From assembly GCA_029858305.1 (NCBI GenBank), contig JAOUFI010000010.1, positions 1-53,155 on the forward strand: DNA of 53,155 bases, in the 5' to 3' direction. This stretch comes from Candidatus Thorarchaeota archaeon. GTDB lineage: Archaea > Asgardarchaeota > Thorarchaeia > Thorarchaeales > Thorarchaeaceae. This document shows positions 24,222 to 32,363 of the stretch, in pieces; within the stretch, counting starts at the first letter, position 1; each line of letters starts with the position of its first letter. The notes under the pieces are model-generated. The model was not told the origin of the DNA. It ran no database searches and saw only the letters and a list, made by a program, of their open reading frames with translations. The position numbers were made by a program, and so were the translations under genes.

Positions 24222-24836
24222 TCATCTTCGCTGAATCTGATCAGATACTCTCTTGCTCTCAATCTCAATTTTCTTCCGAACGAGGGCGTAAAGCTCCTGT
24301 TCGAAGACTTGGGGAATTATCTTAACAACGCTGCATAGCTGGTCGACTATCTTCTCTGCGAGGTACTCTGGTGAAAGCACATTGCGACTCACGATGCTAA
24401 TCACAAGCTCTTCACCAACATTGGCACGAACCACAGAATCGATTACACTAGCAATCGTCCCTTGAGGATCCATAAAGAAAGGTAGTTGTGCGCTATCGTG
24501 AATCGTAGAAAATCCAAGCTTGTCACAAATGCTTTCGGTGTACCATTCCAGGCTTGATTCTTTCATATTGAGTTTGTTTGCAAACTCAGTCTTAGTAAGG
24601 GGGTTTGGGTGGCTCCACGGGTGTCTAGTTACAATGTAAAGAGCCGCGGCAAAGAAGGGATCCTCCTCTCTGGATCTGCCTTCATGTGATACATATCTCC
24701 GAACAAGATCGAGAGCCATCTTCTCGTACCTTGCTTCTATACGATTCTCTTTGAAGAACTCATGAGCGTGAAGCACAGCTTCTACTATGACCTGTGGATT
24801 AATTTGAAGGTCTCCTGCGTCTTGATGAGATGCCAT
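24222..24836 (-). CDS. helical protein with TFIIB/cyclin-like features
   Basis: 204 residues, all-helical. Residues about 40-110 recall one TFB cyclin repeat: A-L-D-L-V-R-R-Y-V, A-A-A-L-Y-I-V-T-R-H, then T-K-T-E-F-A-N-K-L-N-M-K-E-S-S-L-E-W, a possible helix-turn-helix. No zinc ribbon is present. It may be a DNA-binding or adaptor protein derived from TFB; this is a resemblance seen by eye, not a family assignment. Convergent with DUF211. Confidence 0.55.
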   Translation of the reverse strand: MASHQDAGDLQINPQVIVEAVLHAHEFFKENRIEARYEKMALDLVRRYVSHEGRSREEDPFFAAALYIVTRHPWSHPNPLTKTEFANKLNMKESSLEWYTESICDKLGFSTIHDSAQLPFFMDPQGTIASVIDSVVRANVGEELVISIVSRNVLSPEYLAEKIVDQLCSVVKIIPQVFEQELYALVRKKIEIESKRVSDQIQRR

Positions 24837-24953
24837 GTGCTTTACTCCCGGTTATACTCTGCAAGCTACGCTGATATTTCGTGGAAGCCAATGCAAGTTA
24901 TATTCTTTTGCAAAGGAAGTTAAGGTAAGTTCTCAAGGGCGCCTTCAATCATA

Positions 24954-25532
24954 TTATCTGGCACTGTAGGTCTTCTCAAGCGCCCAACGAAGTGTTGACT
25001 GTATCTCCTTCATACGGTTTTCATCGCCATAGTTCCGAATAATCATCTCACCGAGGATATTATCCTCAGCATGCACTTCGAAGTCAAAGGCATCCTCCCA
25101 CTCAATCTCCCCATTTTCAACTCTATGACGATCTTCCTGTTGGAATTTCCCAAGTATTCGCTCCACAAAGAAGCGGGCAAAAGCTCCTCGAGTGATATCG
25201 TAGACTGCTCCTTCAGCAGGTAGAAATCGTATTGTCTGATCGATAATTTCAAGGATTCCAAGTTCAAGTTTGCTAGCCTTATCCATAATAACGATGCTTT
25301 GAGGTTCTGTAATCTTAGCTAGAGGAGGAACAGGAGTAGGAACTTGAGCGCGTGATGTCTTGCTTAAGGCGGCATCTGCTGTGGTGAAACTAGTCTTAGC
25401 AATTTGACCATCAAGAATTTCGATTTGCTCCTCTATGCGTGCAATCATATCTTTTAGTCTATCTACCTCTTCATTAAGCTTTGTCCGAATATTCAGAAGA
25501 AACTGAATGTCTGAATTCTCCAAGTTATCCAC
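24954..25532 (-). CDS. coiled-coil protein of unknown function
   Basis: 192 residues. Residues 1-48 form a heptad-like coiled coil (L-N-E-E-V-D-R-L-K-D-M-I-A-R-I-E-E-Q), followed by a Pro/Thr/Ala-rich linker to about residue 75, and a compact alpha-rich C-terminal domain with aromatic residues (G-A-F-A-R-F-F-V-E-R-I-L-G) and an acidic stretch. No catalytic motif. The family is not recognised. The gene is flanked by other unknown genes on the same strand. Confidence 0.6.
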   Translation of the reverse strand: MDNLENSDIQFLLNIRTKLNEEVDRLKDMIARIEEQIEILDGQIAKTSFTTADAALSKTSRAQVPTPVPPLAKITEPQSIVIMDKASKLELGILEIIDQTIRFLPAEGAVYDITRGAFARFFVERILGKFQQEDRHRVENGEIEWEDAFDFEVHAEDNILGEMIIRNYGDENRMKEIQSTLRWALEKTYSAR

Positions 25533-25623
25533 CTGCTGGACTATCGACTATTCAAGTCAATGTCTAATTATATATCACTGCATGTATTATTAGTGCTCGT
25601 AGAAACCGAGTATGAAAGGTGAT

Positions 25624-25848
25624 TTATTCCTCGACTTCCTCGACGGATATGGCAAAGTCGGGACATTCCATCTCGCAAAGGCGACAGACCTTGCACGACT
25701 CAAGGTCTACGACTAATGGAAGGAAATAGCCACGATCATCAACATCATCTGATTTTTTCAAAACATCATGCGGACAGACGAATATACAGATATGGCATCC
25801 CTTGCATAATTTGGCATCAATAGAGATTTGTTTTGCCTTCCTTGTCAT
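25624..25848 (-). CDS. 2[4Fe-4S] ferredoxin
   Basis: 74 residues from the ATG at 25848 (an in-frame TTG at 25893 is less likely). Two cluster motifs: C-K-G-C-H-I-C-I-F-V-C-P-H near the N-terminus and C-K-V-C-R-L-C-E-M-E-C-P-D near the C-terminus, separated by a 25-residue linker. The layout resembles the delta subunits of 2-oxoacid:ferredoxin oxidoreductases (KorD/PorD type), but no oxidoreductase gene is next to it, so it may be a free electron carrier. Confidence 0.82.
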   Translation of the reverse strand: MTRKAKQISIDAKLCKGCHICIFVCPHDVLKKSDDVDDRGYFLPLVVDLESCKVCRLCEMECPDFAISVEEVEE

Positions 25849-25968
25849 CGTTTGAATACCAAGGCCATTTGCCAATTGTGCTGGATATAACAATATTCAT
25901 TCGACCAGAGAGAAAGACCATTAAATACTCAGTTCTGTAAACATCTTAGTGATGTAGGTGTTCCGCCT

Positions 25969-26682
25969 TTGAAACAATTCGTAGTTTTCATGTGTCCGAA
26001 GTGTAGAAATTTCACCAACTCACCTTTGGGTCAAAAGCGAAGGCGATGCAGTTATTGCGGCACGATAATAGATATCAAAAAGGCAAACCAAGCCCTCTTT
26101 GATAGTCCTGAACAAGCATTAGTTGCAGTGAAAGAGTTCAATGCTGCAAGGGGAGGAGATGAATTTCAAAAAGCAGTCGAACAATCACGAGCGCGCTTTC
26201 AACGGCTATTGCCGGATGAACCAGTTAATCTTGAAAAAATTATGACTGATGATGAAAATGTTGTACTCCCAGGAAAACGAGCTCGTTTGATGACAATACT
26301 AGAAGAAGAATCTAAAGAAAGACCCTGTACACTTGATAGACTCGAAGAATTGTGTGCTGCTCAAGGTCTCAGTTGGGAATGGGTTGAGAAAACTGTTCAG
26401 ACCCTTTCAAACGTTGGCGCATTGATATTCCCTCGTCCATGGGAAATACAACTGGTGGGGACTGCTGAGGACACTTCACCAAAGAGTGACACTAGGCAGG
26501 ATGTGTCTCTGGAAATCATATCATTTCTTAGGACTCGTAAGGACAGAGTAAGAATTGATGAGATTGTACGCCATTTTGAGGAGAGGGGTATCTCTGAAGA
26601 CTCTGTTGACAGTTCGCTTGAACGCCTGATGAGAAGTGGAGCCATTTTCCAACCTGTTGTTGGGTATGTCAGCCTTGTATGA
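25969..26682 (+). CDS. zinc-ribbon, winged-helix protein
   Basis: 237 residues. N-terminal zinc ribbon (C-P-K-C near residue 9 and C-S-Y-C near residue 27) followed by a charged helix and two predicted winged-helix modules: about 105-155 (L-D-R-L-E-E-L-C-A-A-Q-G-L) and 185-237 (R-I-D-E-I-V-R-H-F-E-E-R-G-I-S-E-D-S-V). The modules look like those that read DNA or bind replication/transcription factors in archaea. The start is TTG. The downstream gene overlaps or abuts. Exact role unknown. Confidence 0.65.
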   Translation: MKQFVVFMCPKCRNFTNSPLGQKRRRCSYCGTIIDIKKANQALFDSPEQALVAVKEFNAARGGDEFQKAVEQSRARFQRLLPDEPVNLEKIMTDDENVVLPGKRARLMTILEEESKERPCTLDRLEELCAAQGLSWEWVEKTVQTLSNVGALIFPRPWEIQLVGTAEDTSPKSDTRQDVSLEIISFLRTRKDRVRIDEIVRHFEERGISEDSVDSSLERLMRSGAIFQPVVGYVSLV

Positions 26683-26731
26683 GCTTTTCGAATCATTCAA
26701 GAGGAATAGAAACGAAGGGAATGTGATTCAA

Positions 26732-27121
26732 ATGCCGATTGTCGAACTCGTGGCAAAAAAGACACTGGAGAGATATCCAGATCTTGGTCTCGATGTCATC
26801 GACCTAATCGTTTTACTTTGGATGTATTCCAATCCGTATGACAGCAATCGCCGCCAAATTAGTTCTATGAGAAATGTCCTCAAAATGAGCGAAATTATGC
26901 AAGTGCCTGGTGGAGGGCTTGATGTGACAGAGGAGGAACTCACTCAGATTGTGTTAAAGAGCCTCCAGATTCTCAAGAAAATGGATCTCGTTTACATTCA
27001 ATCTGCAGGGGTTCATTACATTAAAGGAACACTGACAGAGTCTGGAGTGAAATTAGTTAAGAGAACTGTAAGTACGCCACTGCTTAAACGTGTGACTGCA
27101 GAGTTTGGGGATAATCCATAA
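26732..27121 (+). CDS. small winged-helix-like protein
   Basis: 129 residues from the ATG at 26732, preceded by GTGAT at a good spacing; in-frame starts at 26666 and 26636 would overlap the upstream gene. It is mostly helical with a C-terminal strand-turn-strand (V-Y-I-Q-S-A-G-V-H-Y-I-K-G-T-L-T-E-S-G) that looks like a wing. It follows the zinc-ribbon gene by 50 bases, suggesting a two-gene unit. Function unknown. Confidence 0.55.
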   Translation: MPIVELVAKKTLERYPDLGLDVIDLIVLLWMYSNPYDSNRRQISSMRNVLKMSEIMQVPGGGLDVTEEELTQIVLKSLQILKKMDLVYIQSAGVHYIKGTLTESGVKLVKRTVSTPLLKRVTAEFGDNP

Positions 27122-27364
27122 TCGCAATTCTCGAACATGTGACAATGTTTAAATGTGAAAGTCTTCCGGAACCGCTTAGTTGCTCATAGGATGTGACTGT
27201 TTCAGAACCGATGGAAGCAGTGCAGGCCACTTAGTTCTGCTCGCGAGAACTGTCTGCAAACGTGTGCCAGTAGGGTCTGGAGTGGTTGCTGAGCGCAATA
27301 ATGACTTGAAAGCTTGCAAAAAGAAAGTGAGCTTTGTATAGTCCCACAGCGGAAGTGACGCACG
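27122..27364 (+). promoter_or_regulatory. promoter and structured leader of the ribosomal operon
   Basis: 243 bases without a gene. TTTAAATG near 27148 is a candidate TATA box, which would leave about 190 bases of leader RNA. Within that leader are two clear hairpins: 27233-27251 (AGTTCT / AGAACT, 7-base loop) and 27309-27335 (9 base pairs with two wobbles, A-rich 9-base loop), the latter ending 30 bases before the L22 start. Long structured leaders are used by some ribosomal operons for feedback by a ribosomal protein. Alternatively it contains a small RNA gene; I could not match it to a known class. Confidence 0.4.
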
Positions 27365-27829
27365 ATGCCATCGTATGGATATTCAATCATAGGCATTGAC
27401 CCTGATAGAACTGCCATAGCTAGTGGAAGGAATATACGGGTTTCCCCGAAACATTGCAGAGAAGTCTGTAATGAAATCCGAGGAATGATGCTTGACAAGG
27501 CCATAGAACTTCTAGAGGCCGTAATCGAAGAAAAGGCTTGGATTCCCTACAAACGCCATTACAAAAAGCGTGGACACCATCCTGGTATGAAGAAATGGAT
27601 GGCAGGTGGGCACCCTGTGAAGGCCTCAAGTCATATCATAAAGATTCTGAAGAATGCTGAAGCGAATGCAGACAATAAGGGCCTCGACATTGATCGACTG
27701 AAAGTCATTCATGCGGTAACGCATAGAGGGAGAATCTACAAGAAATTCATAGAGAGAGCATTTGGAAGAAGCTCCGCATATTTCGAGCAAACCTCCCATA
27801 TTGAAATCGTTCTGGAAGAGGTGACATAA
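27365..27829 (+). CDS. rpl22: ribosomal protein uL22
   Basis: 154 residues, archaeal/eukaryotic L22 (L17e) type. Recognised by S-P-K-H-C-R-E-V-C-N, the K-R-H-Y-K-K-R-G-H-H-P-G region and V-T-H-R-G-R-I-Y-K-K. Its loop lines the peptide exit tunnel. It is the first gene of this cluster; the usual upstream genes (L3, L4, L23, L2, S19) are not here. GGAAGTGA precedes the ATG; the stop overlaps the S3 start by one base. Confidence 0.95.
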   Translation: MPSYGYSIIGIDPDRTAIASGRNIRVSPKHCREVCNEIRGMMLDKAIELLEAVIEEKAWIPYKRHYKKRGHHPGMKKWMAGGHPVKASSHIIKILKNAEANADNKGLDIDRLKVIHAVTHRGRIYKKFIERAFGRSSAYFEQTSHIEIVLEEVT

Positions 27830-28743
27830 TGTCGGCTGTAAAATATTTTATTGAGCAGAACACGCGAAAACTGGCTATTGATGAGTTCTTGACAAAAGAA
27901 CTCAACGCCGCAGGATATGGCGGTGTTGAAATAAGGAAAATGCCAATGAAGACAGAGGTCGTCATAAATGCATCACGACCAGGTGTTGTTATTGGCCGAC
28001 GTGGAGCAAAGATCAGAGAATTAACATACATCCTTGAAAACGAATTTGGATTAGAAAATGTGCAAGTTGAAGTCAATGAAATAGAGAATCCGTGGCTCGA
28101 TGCGTCTGTTATGGCATCAAGATTAGCAAGACAGCTTGAACGTGGCGTTAGATTCAGAAGAATGGCATATTGGATTCTTAGAAGAGTTATGAGAGCAGGA
28201 GCCATCGGATGCGAGATTATTGTTAAGGGTAAGCTCTCAAGTAGAAGAGCACGGTATCAGAAATTCAAGCAGGGGACGATTGCTAAGACAGGAGAACCTT
28301 CAGATATTTTTGTTGATGAAGCAGACGATAGAGCTGTTCTCAAGCCGGGTGTTATCGGTATTAAAGTCTTAATCATGAGACCTGATGCAAAGTTGCCAGG
28401 CGTTATTTTGATTAAGCCTCCAAAACCGAGAAAACCGGAAGAGATTGAACTAGTCAAGAAAGCTGAAGAGGAAAAGACTCCTGAGGAAGAAGAAGCGATG
28501 GAGGAAGTACTCGAAGGAATCACCAATATTGACGAACTTCGGGAACTTGAAGAGCTAGACGGTCTCGAACTAGTAGAAGATGTCACAACTCCTGATGAGT
28601 CAGATGCTCCCACAAAAGAACCAGATGGCACACTAGTGAAGAAACCAGAGGTTTTGGATGATGAATCTGATAAATCAACAGACGAGAGCATCGTAGATGA
28701 TCTTGCGGAATTAGATTCGATGGAGAAGGAGGATGCTGAATAA
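27829..28743 (+). CDS. rps3: ribosomal protein uS3 with long acidic tail
   Basis: 304 residues; the conserved protein ends near residue 200. KH domain with G-V-V-I-G-R-R-G-A-K-I-R-E around residues 45-57, C-terminal S3 domain with S-S-R-R-A-R-Y-Q-K. Residues about 205-304 are an added tail dominated by Glu, Asp, Ser and Thr (E-E-E-E-A-M-E-E-V-L-E-G and similar), probably disordered. S3 lies at the mRNA entry of the small subunit. Ribosome-binding site GAGGTGA upstream. Ends one base into the L29 start. Confidence 0.95.
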   Translation: MSAVKYFIEQNTRKLAIDEFLTKELNAAGYGGVEIRKMPMKTEVVINASRPGVVIGRRGAKIRELTYILENEFGLENVQVEVNEIENPWLDASVMASRLARQLERGVRFRRMAYWILRRVMRAGAIGCEIIVKGKLSSRRARYQKFKQGTIAKTGEPSDIFVDEADDRAVLKPGVIGIKVLIMRPDAKLPGVILIKPPKPRKPEEIELVKKAEEEKTPEEEEAMEEVLEGITNIDELRELEELDGLELVEDVTTPDESDAPTKEPDGTLVKKPEVLDDESDKSTDESIVDDLAELDSMEKEDAE

Positions 28744-28955
28744 TGGCAAGACTTACTGCTAAAGACATCCGCAAGCTCACTGCCGCAGAGCGTCAAAAGA
28801 AATTAGATGAACTCTATAATGAAATGTCCAGCATCAGGATTGAGTCAGCCACAGGTGGAGGTACTCAAAATCCGTATAGAATTCGTGGTGTGAAGAAAGC
28901 AATAGCCAGAATTCTGACTATTCAACATCAAGAAGAGTTGGAGGCATCTAAATGA
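28743..28955 (+). CDS. rpl29: ribosomal protein uL29
   Basis: 70 residues, helical, with L-T-A-A-E-R-Q-K-K-L-D-E-L-Y-N-E and the conserved N-P-Y-R-I-R-G-V-K-K-A-I-A-R-I-L-T motif that binds 23S rRNA near the tunnel exit. It is a docking site for SRP on the ribosome. Overlaps S3 upstream by one base and p29 downstream by four (ATGA). Confidence 0.93.
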   Translation: MARLTAKDIRKLTAAERQKKLDELYNEMSSIRIESATGGGTQNPYRIRGVKKAIARILTIQHQEELEASK

Positions 28956-29236
28956 AAATCACACCAGAAAATATTGTGAGACACGAACTCACTGGCCTAC
29001 CAATGCACATTGTCAAATCGACTGACCCAAATCTTGTGAGCAAGAAGGGCATCATCCTTCGAGAAACAAAGGAAATGATACATTTCGGTACAGATAGCAG
29101 TGCATTAAGCGTACCCAAGAGCAATTGTGTCTTTGATGTTACACTTCCGGATGGCACACAAGTACGAATCAAAGGAGATGTACTTCGTGGCAGACCGGAA
29201 GATAGAATGAAAAAACGCCTCAATAGGAGCTGGTAA
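28952..29236 (+). CDS. rnp1: RNase P protein component 1 (p29/Rpp29)
   Basis: 94 residues with the Sm-like Rpp29 barrel: L-P-M-H-I-V-K-S-T-D-P, K-K-G-I-I-L-R-E-T-K-E-M, K-S-N-C-V-F-D-V and the G-D-V-L-R-G-R-P-E-D-R C-terminus. It binds the specificity domain of RNase P RNA with Rpp21; the RNA gene itself is at 45.5 kb in this window. In many archaea the p29 gene lies between L29 and S17 as here; the SUI1 gene that often accompanies it is elsewhere (11.3 kb). Confidence 0.92.
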   Translation: MKITPENIVRHELTGLPMHIVKSTDPNLVSKKGIILRETKEMIHFGTDSSALSVPKSNCVFDVTLPDGTQVRIKGDVLRGRPEDRMKKRLNRSW

Positions 29237-29238
29237 GG

Positions 29239-29604
29239 ATGGTTGACACAAAAGCAAAGATTCGAAATATTGGCATCCCAAATGTGGAGCCACCAGAAGC
29301 AACGTGCGATGATGCGCATTGTCCATTCCACGGAAAACTCTCAGTAAGAGGTCGAGTGTCAGAGGGAGTGGTGACTAGCACAAAGATGCACAACACAATT
29401 GCATTCCAGCAGGATTTTCTGAGTCTGGTGAAAAAATATTCCAGATACGAACGTCGTCGATCAAGAAAACTCGCCCATCATCCACCATGTATCAGTCTCA
29501 AAGAAGGCGATACTGTGAAAGTAATAGAGTGTCGACCCTTGAGCAAGAATGTATCCAACGTTGTTGTAGCAGTAACAAAATCTGAAGGAGCCCAGGAGGA
29601 ATAA
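29239..29604 (+). CDS. rps17: ribosomal protein uS17
   Basis: 121 residues, archaeal form with N-terminal extension containing a C-x4-C pair (C-D-D-A-H-C-P-F-H-G). Core OB fold: V-R-G-R-V-S-E-G-V-V-T-S-T-K-M, K-Y-S-R-Y-E-R-R-R-S-R, and C-I-S-L-K-E-G-D-T-V-K-V-I-E-C-R-P-L-S-K. A primary binder of 16S rRNA. Confidence 0.94.
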   Translation: MVDTKAKIRNIGIPNVEPPEATCDDAHCPFHGKLSVRGRVSEGVVTSTKMHNTIAFQQDFLSLVKKYSRYERRRSRKLAHHPPCISLKEGDTVKVIECRPLSKNVSNVVVAVTKSEGAQEE

Positions 29605-29607
29605 TCT

Positions 29608-30030
29608 GTGTCAAGAAAAGTTGGAAGAGGCATTAGGAAATTCATTCCAAAGATGTCAAGAGGTTTACCAATTGGTGCGAAGATATTGTGCGCAGATAAC
29701 TCAGGAGCTAAGGAACTTCAGCTGATAACAGTCTTCGGTTATAAGGGCAAGTTGAGAAAGATCGGCAAAGCCGGAATCGGGGACATGGTGAATGTTTCAG
29801 TTACAAAGGGGAAACAAGAACTAAGAAAGCAGGTTCTACAAGCTGTAGTTGTTAGGCAGAAACAACAATTCAGGAGACCTGATGGCACCTGGATGCAGTT
29901 TGAAGATAATGCTGCAGTTCTAGTAAAACCAGGCGGAGAACCACAAGGTTCAGAGCTGAGAGGACCAATGGCAAGAGAAGTCACTCTGAAGTGGCCACGT
30001 GTTGCTGCGATTGCTTCAAAGATAGTGTGA
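29608..30030 (+). CDS. rpl14: ribosomal protein uL14
   Basis: 140 residues, ending with the conserved V-A-A-I-A-S-K-I-V. Signature segments: A-K-I-L-C-A-D-N-S-G-A-K-E-L, G-D-M-V-N-V-S-V-T-K-G-K and A-V-V-V-R-Q. Forms intersubunit contacts. GTG start at 29608. The spacing to S17 is three bases. Confidence 0.95.
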   Translation: MSRKVGRGIRKFIPKMSRGLPIGAKILCADNSGAKELQLITVFGYKGKLRKIGKAGIGDMVNVSVTKGKQELRKQVLQAVVVRQKQQFRRPDGTWMQFEDNAAVLVKPGGEPQGSELRGPMAREVTLKWPRVAAIASKIV

Positions 30031-30041
30031 GGTTGATTCAA

Positions 30042-30431
30042 ATGGTAAAGAAACCTAGTCCAAAATCCCCGAGAAAGCAGCGAAGACAAGTACAACAGAG
30101 TTCAATGCATGAACGCAGGAACTTGCTTAATTGTCGACTGGATGAGTTCCTACAAGAGGAATACGGTCTCAGATCACTCCTAGTAAAGAAGGGAGATCTT
30201 GTCAAAATAATGAGAGGCCAATTCCGCGATACTGAGGGGAAAGTTGTTCGCGTAGACCACAAGAATATCCGAGTCCACCTTGATAGTGCGACAGTTACCA
30301 AATCTGATGGTAAGGAAGTAAACAGTCCAATTCATCCCTCAAATCTTATGCTTGTGAAATTAGAAATTGATGACGAAAGAAAGAAACTCATCGAAAGCAA
30401 ATTGATGAAGACTGGGGAGAGTGAAGAATAA
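30042..30431 (+). CDS. rpl24: ribosomal protein uL24
   Basis: 129 residues from the ATG at 30042. KOW motif V-K-I-M-R-G-Q-F-R-D-T-E-G-K-V, V-D-H-K-N-I-R-V-H-L-D; basic N-terminal segment (P-K-S-P-R-K-Q-R-R-Q-V). An earlier in-frame codon at 29991 lies inside the L14 gene and is not used. Stop and the S4e start are directly adjacent. Confidence 0.95.
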   Translation: MVKKPSPKSPRKQRRQVQQSSMHERRNLLNCRLDEFLQEEYGLRSLLVKKGDLVKIMRGQFRDTEGKVVRVDHKNIRVHLDSATVTKSDGKEVNSPIHPSNLMLVKLEIDDERKKLIESKLMKTGESEE

Positions 30432-31187
30432 ATGACGAGAAGAGGTCAAAAGAAGCATATGAAACGCCTGCCCGCGCCGAAATACTGGCCCATACCAAGA
30501 AAAGCAGGCAAGTTCACGACACGCGTCATTCCGGGTCCCCATGCACGGGATCATTCTCTGACATTAGCATTAATCCTAAGGGAGATACTTGATTATGCAG
30601 AGAACATGCGCGAGATAAGAGCAATTCTTTCAACAGGCCAAATCAAGGTTGATGGCCAAGTAAGAAAAGATGCACGATTCCCAGTCGGATTAATGGATGT
30701 CATCGAGATTACTACCTCTGGAGAACGATTTAGAGTTCTTCCAAAGAAGCGAGGAGGTTTACGCCTAGTCAATATCGATGATTCAGAGGTTGGATTCAAG
30801 CTCTGTAGAATTGAGAAAAAGACGCTGAACAAAGGCGGCAAGATTCAATTGGGTCTTCACGATGGGCGCACGCTGCTACTTCAGGGAGGCGAGAAGGCTT
30901 CAAAATATAACAATCTTGATACTCTCAAAATTGCGATACCTGAACAGAAGCTCTTGAGCGCAATACCTCTCGAAAAAGGAGTTCAAGCAGTAGTATCCAG
31001 AGGAAAGAACATTGGGATTGAGGGTAAAGTCCTTGCAATTGAAAAGAGACACGGCACTCACGCAAGTACTGTGACTTTGGAGGACCAGACTGGAAATAGA
31101 TTCCAAACAGCCCTTGAATATGTGTTTGTTGTGGGCAAGAACAAATCAGAAGTGAAATTTCAGTCAGAAGGAGGCAGTTCTGAATGA
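30432..31187 (+). CDS. rps4e: ribosomal protein eS4
   Basis: 251 residues, archaeal/eukaryotic only. N-terminal K-K-H-M-K-R-L-P-A-P-K-Y-W, S4-like RNA-binding domain near residues 40-85 and a central KOW-like region (S-R-G-K-N-I-G-I-E-G-K-V). Normal length. Overlaps the L5 start by four bases. Confidence 0.95.
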   Translation: MTRRGQKKHMKRLPAPKYWPIPRKAGKFTTRVIPGPHARDHSLTLALILREILDYAENMREIRAILSTGQIKVDGQVRKDARFPVGLMDVIEITTSGERFRVLPKKRGGLRLVNIDDSEVGFKLCRIEKKTLNKGGKIQLGLHDGRTLLLQGGEKASKYNNLDTLKIAIPEQKLLSAIPLEKGVQAVVSRGKNIGIEGKVLAIEKRHGTHASTVTLEDQTGNRFQTALEYVFVVGKNKSEVKFQSEGGSSE

Positions 31188-31759
31188 GTATAGAGAACGA
31201 ACAAGTCTACACTAAGGACTGGAAAGTATACCCAATGCGGGAGCCTTACATATCAAAGGTAGTTGTAGACATCTGTACCAGTGGTGGTGAGGAACTCAAC
31301 AGAGCAACCACAATACTTGAGCAACTCACAGGTCAGACACCAACTCAATCAAGGGCACGACAAACTATTCGTGACTTTGGCATTCGGAAGAAAGATCCAA
31401 TAGCAGTCAGAGTCACTCTTAGACATAAGCGTGCTGAAGAGTTCCTTGGAAGAGCAATGAAAGCCAAGGATGACGTTCTTCTTTTGAAGAACTGGGATGA
31501 TGATGGTAACTTTGCATTTGGTATCACTGAACATATCGACATCCCTGATGTAAAGTACGACCCCACATTGGGAGTTCAAGGAATGAATATCACTGTCTGT
31601 ATTGAGCGACCTGGATACAGAGTGAAGCGAAGACGCAGACAAAAAGCGAAGGTACCCTACAGACACCGTTTGACTCCAGAAGAGAGTATGGTGTTTGTAA
31701 AGAGCAAATTCGGTATCGAGATACTAGAAAAGGAGCGAGAACGGACATACCTGTTCTGA
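31184..31759 (+). CDS. rpl5: ribosomal protein uL5
   Basis: 191 residues. Motifs: P-Y-I-S-K-V-V-V-D-I-C, T-G-Q-T-P-T-Q-S-R-A-R-Q-T-I, F-G-I-R-K-K-D-P-I-A-V, F-G-I-T-E-H-I-D-I-P. Binds 5S rRNA with L18 (34.3 kb). Ends just before the short S14 gene. Confidence 0.95.
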   Translation: MSIENEQVYTKDWKVYPMREPYISKVVVDICTSGGEELNRATTILEQLTGQTPTQSRARQTIRDFGIRKKDPIAVRVTLRHKRAEEFLGRAMKAKDDVLLLKNWDDDGNFAFGITEHIDIPDVKYDPTLGVQGMNITVCIERPGYRVKRRRRQKAKVPYRHRLTPEESMVFVKSKFGIEILEKERERTYLF

Positions 31760-31770
31760 GGTGATTAATG

Positions 31771-31941
31771 ATGAGTACAAAGAAAGAGCGGACACGACAG
31801 AAGAAGAAGTCGGGCAAGGGTAATAGGACATGCGTCCGTTGCGGAACACATCAGGCAATAATCCGTTCATACGGTCTCTACATGTGCCGACGTTGTTTCA
31901 GAGAAACAGCGACTAAACTCGGATTCCGGAAATATATGTAA
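31771..31941 (+). CDS. rps14: ribosomal protein uS14, zinc-binding form
   Basis: 56 residues. A basic N-terminus is followed by the zinc site C-V-R-C-G and C-R-R-C (C21, C24, C39, C42) and the conserved C-terminus L-G-F-R-K-Y-M. Two adjacent ATGs (31768, 31771) can start it. An excellent AAGGAGGT sits across its stop, serving S8. Confidence 0.92.
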   Translation: MSTKKERTRQKKKSGKGNRTCVRCGTHQAIIRSYGLYMCRRCFRETATKLGFRKYM

Positions 31942-31957
31942 GGAGGTCTAAGAGAAA

Positions 31958-32350
31958 ATGACACTACTAGACCCACTGGCTGATGCGATGTCAAACATAC
32001 ATAATAGTGAAACAGTAGGCAAGTCCGAAGTGGTCATTGCCCCAGCATCACAGCTAATTGAGAAAGTGCTACAGGTTATGCAGTCCAAGGGCTACATTGG
32101 AGAGTTCGAACGAATAGATGATGGAATGGCAGGTAGACTGCGAATCCAACTCATGGGTCGGACGAACAAGTGTGGTGTAATAAAACCAAGATATCCAGTC
32201 CGACGAGATGGCTTTGAGAAGTACGAGAAGCGATTCCTTCCTGCATACAACTATGGTATCTTGATTGTTACTACTCCTGCAGGAGTAATGACACACCAAG
32301 ATGCAAAGGACCGCGGAATTGGCGGGAGACTACTGGCATACGTGTATTAA
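31958..32350 (+). CDS. rps8: ribosomal protein uS8
   Basis: 130 residues. N-terminal [13 protein letters not shown]-terminal [17 protein letters not shown] and G-G-R-L-L-A-Y-V-Y, as in archaeal S8. Preceded by AAGGAGGTC. Confidence 0.95.
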   Translation: MTLLDPLADAMSNIHNSETVGKSEVVIAPASQLIEKVLQVMQSKGYIGEFERIDDGMAGRLRIQLMGRTNKCGVIKPRYPVRRDGFEKYEKRFLPAYNYGILIVTTPAGVMTHQDAKDRGIGGRLLAYVY

Positions 32351-32363
32351 GGAGATCTGACAA

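Noticed and set aside
27210..27260. Hairpin in the L22 leader as an H/ACA guide RNA
   Set aside because: Stem and loop exist, but no K-turn and properly placed ACA box could be shown, so I left it as part of a structured leader.
28257..28796. 179-codon minus-strand frame opposite S3
   Set aside because: Very Ser-rich, the mirror of the Glu/Asp codons of the S3 tail; an antisense shadow.
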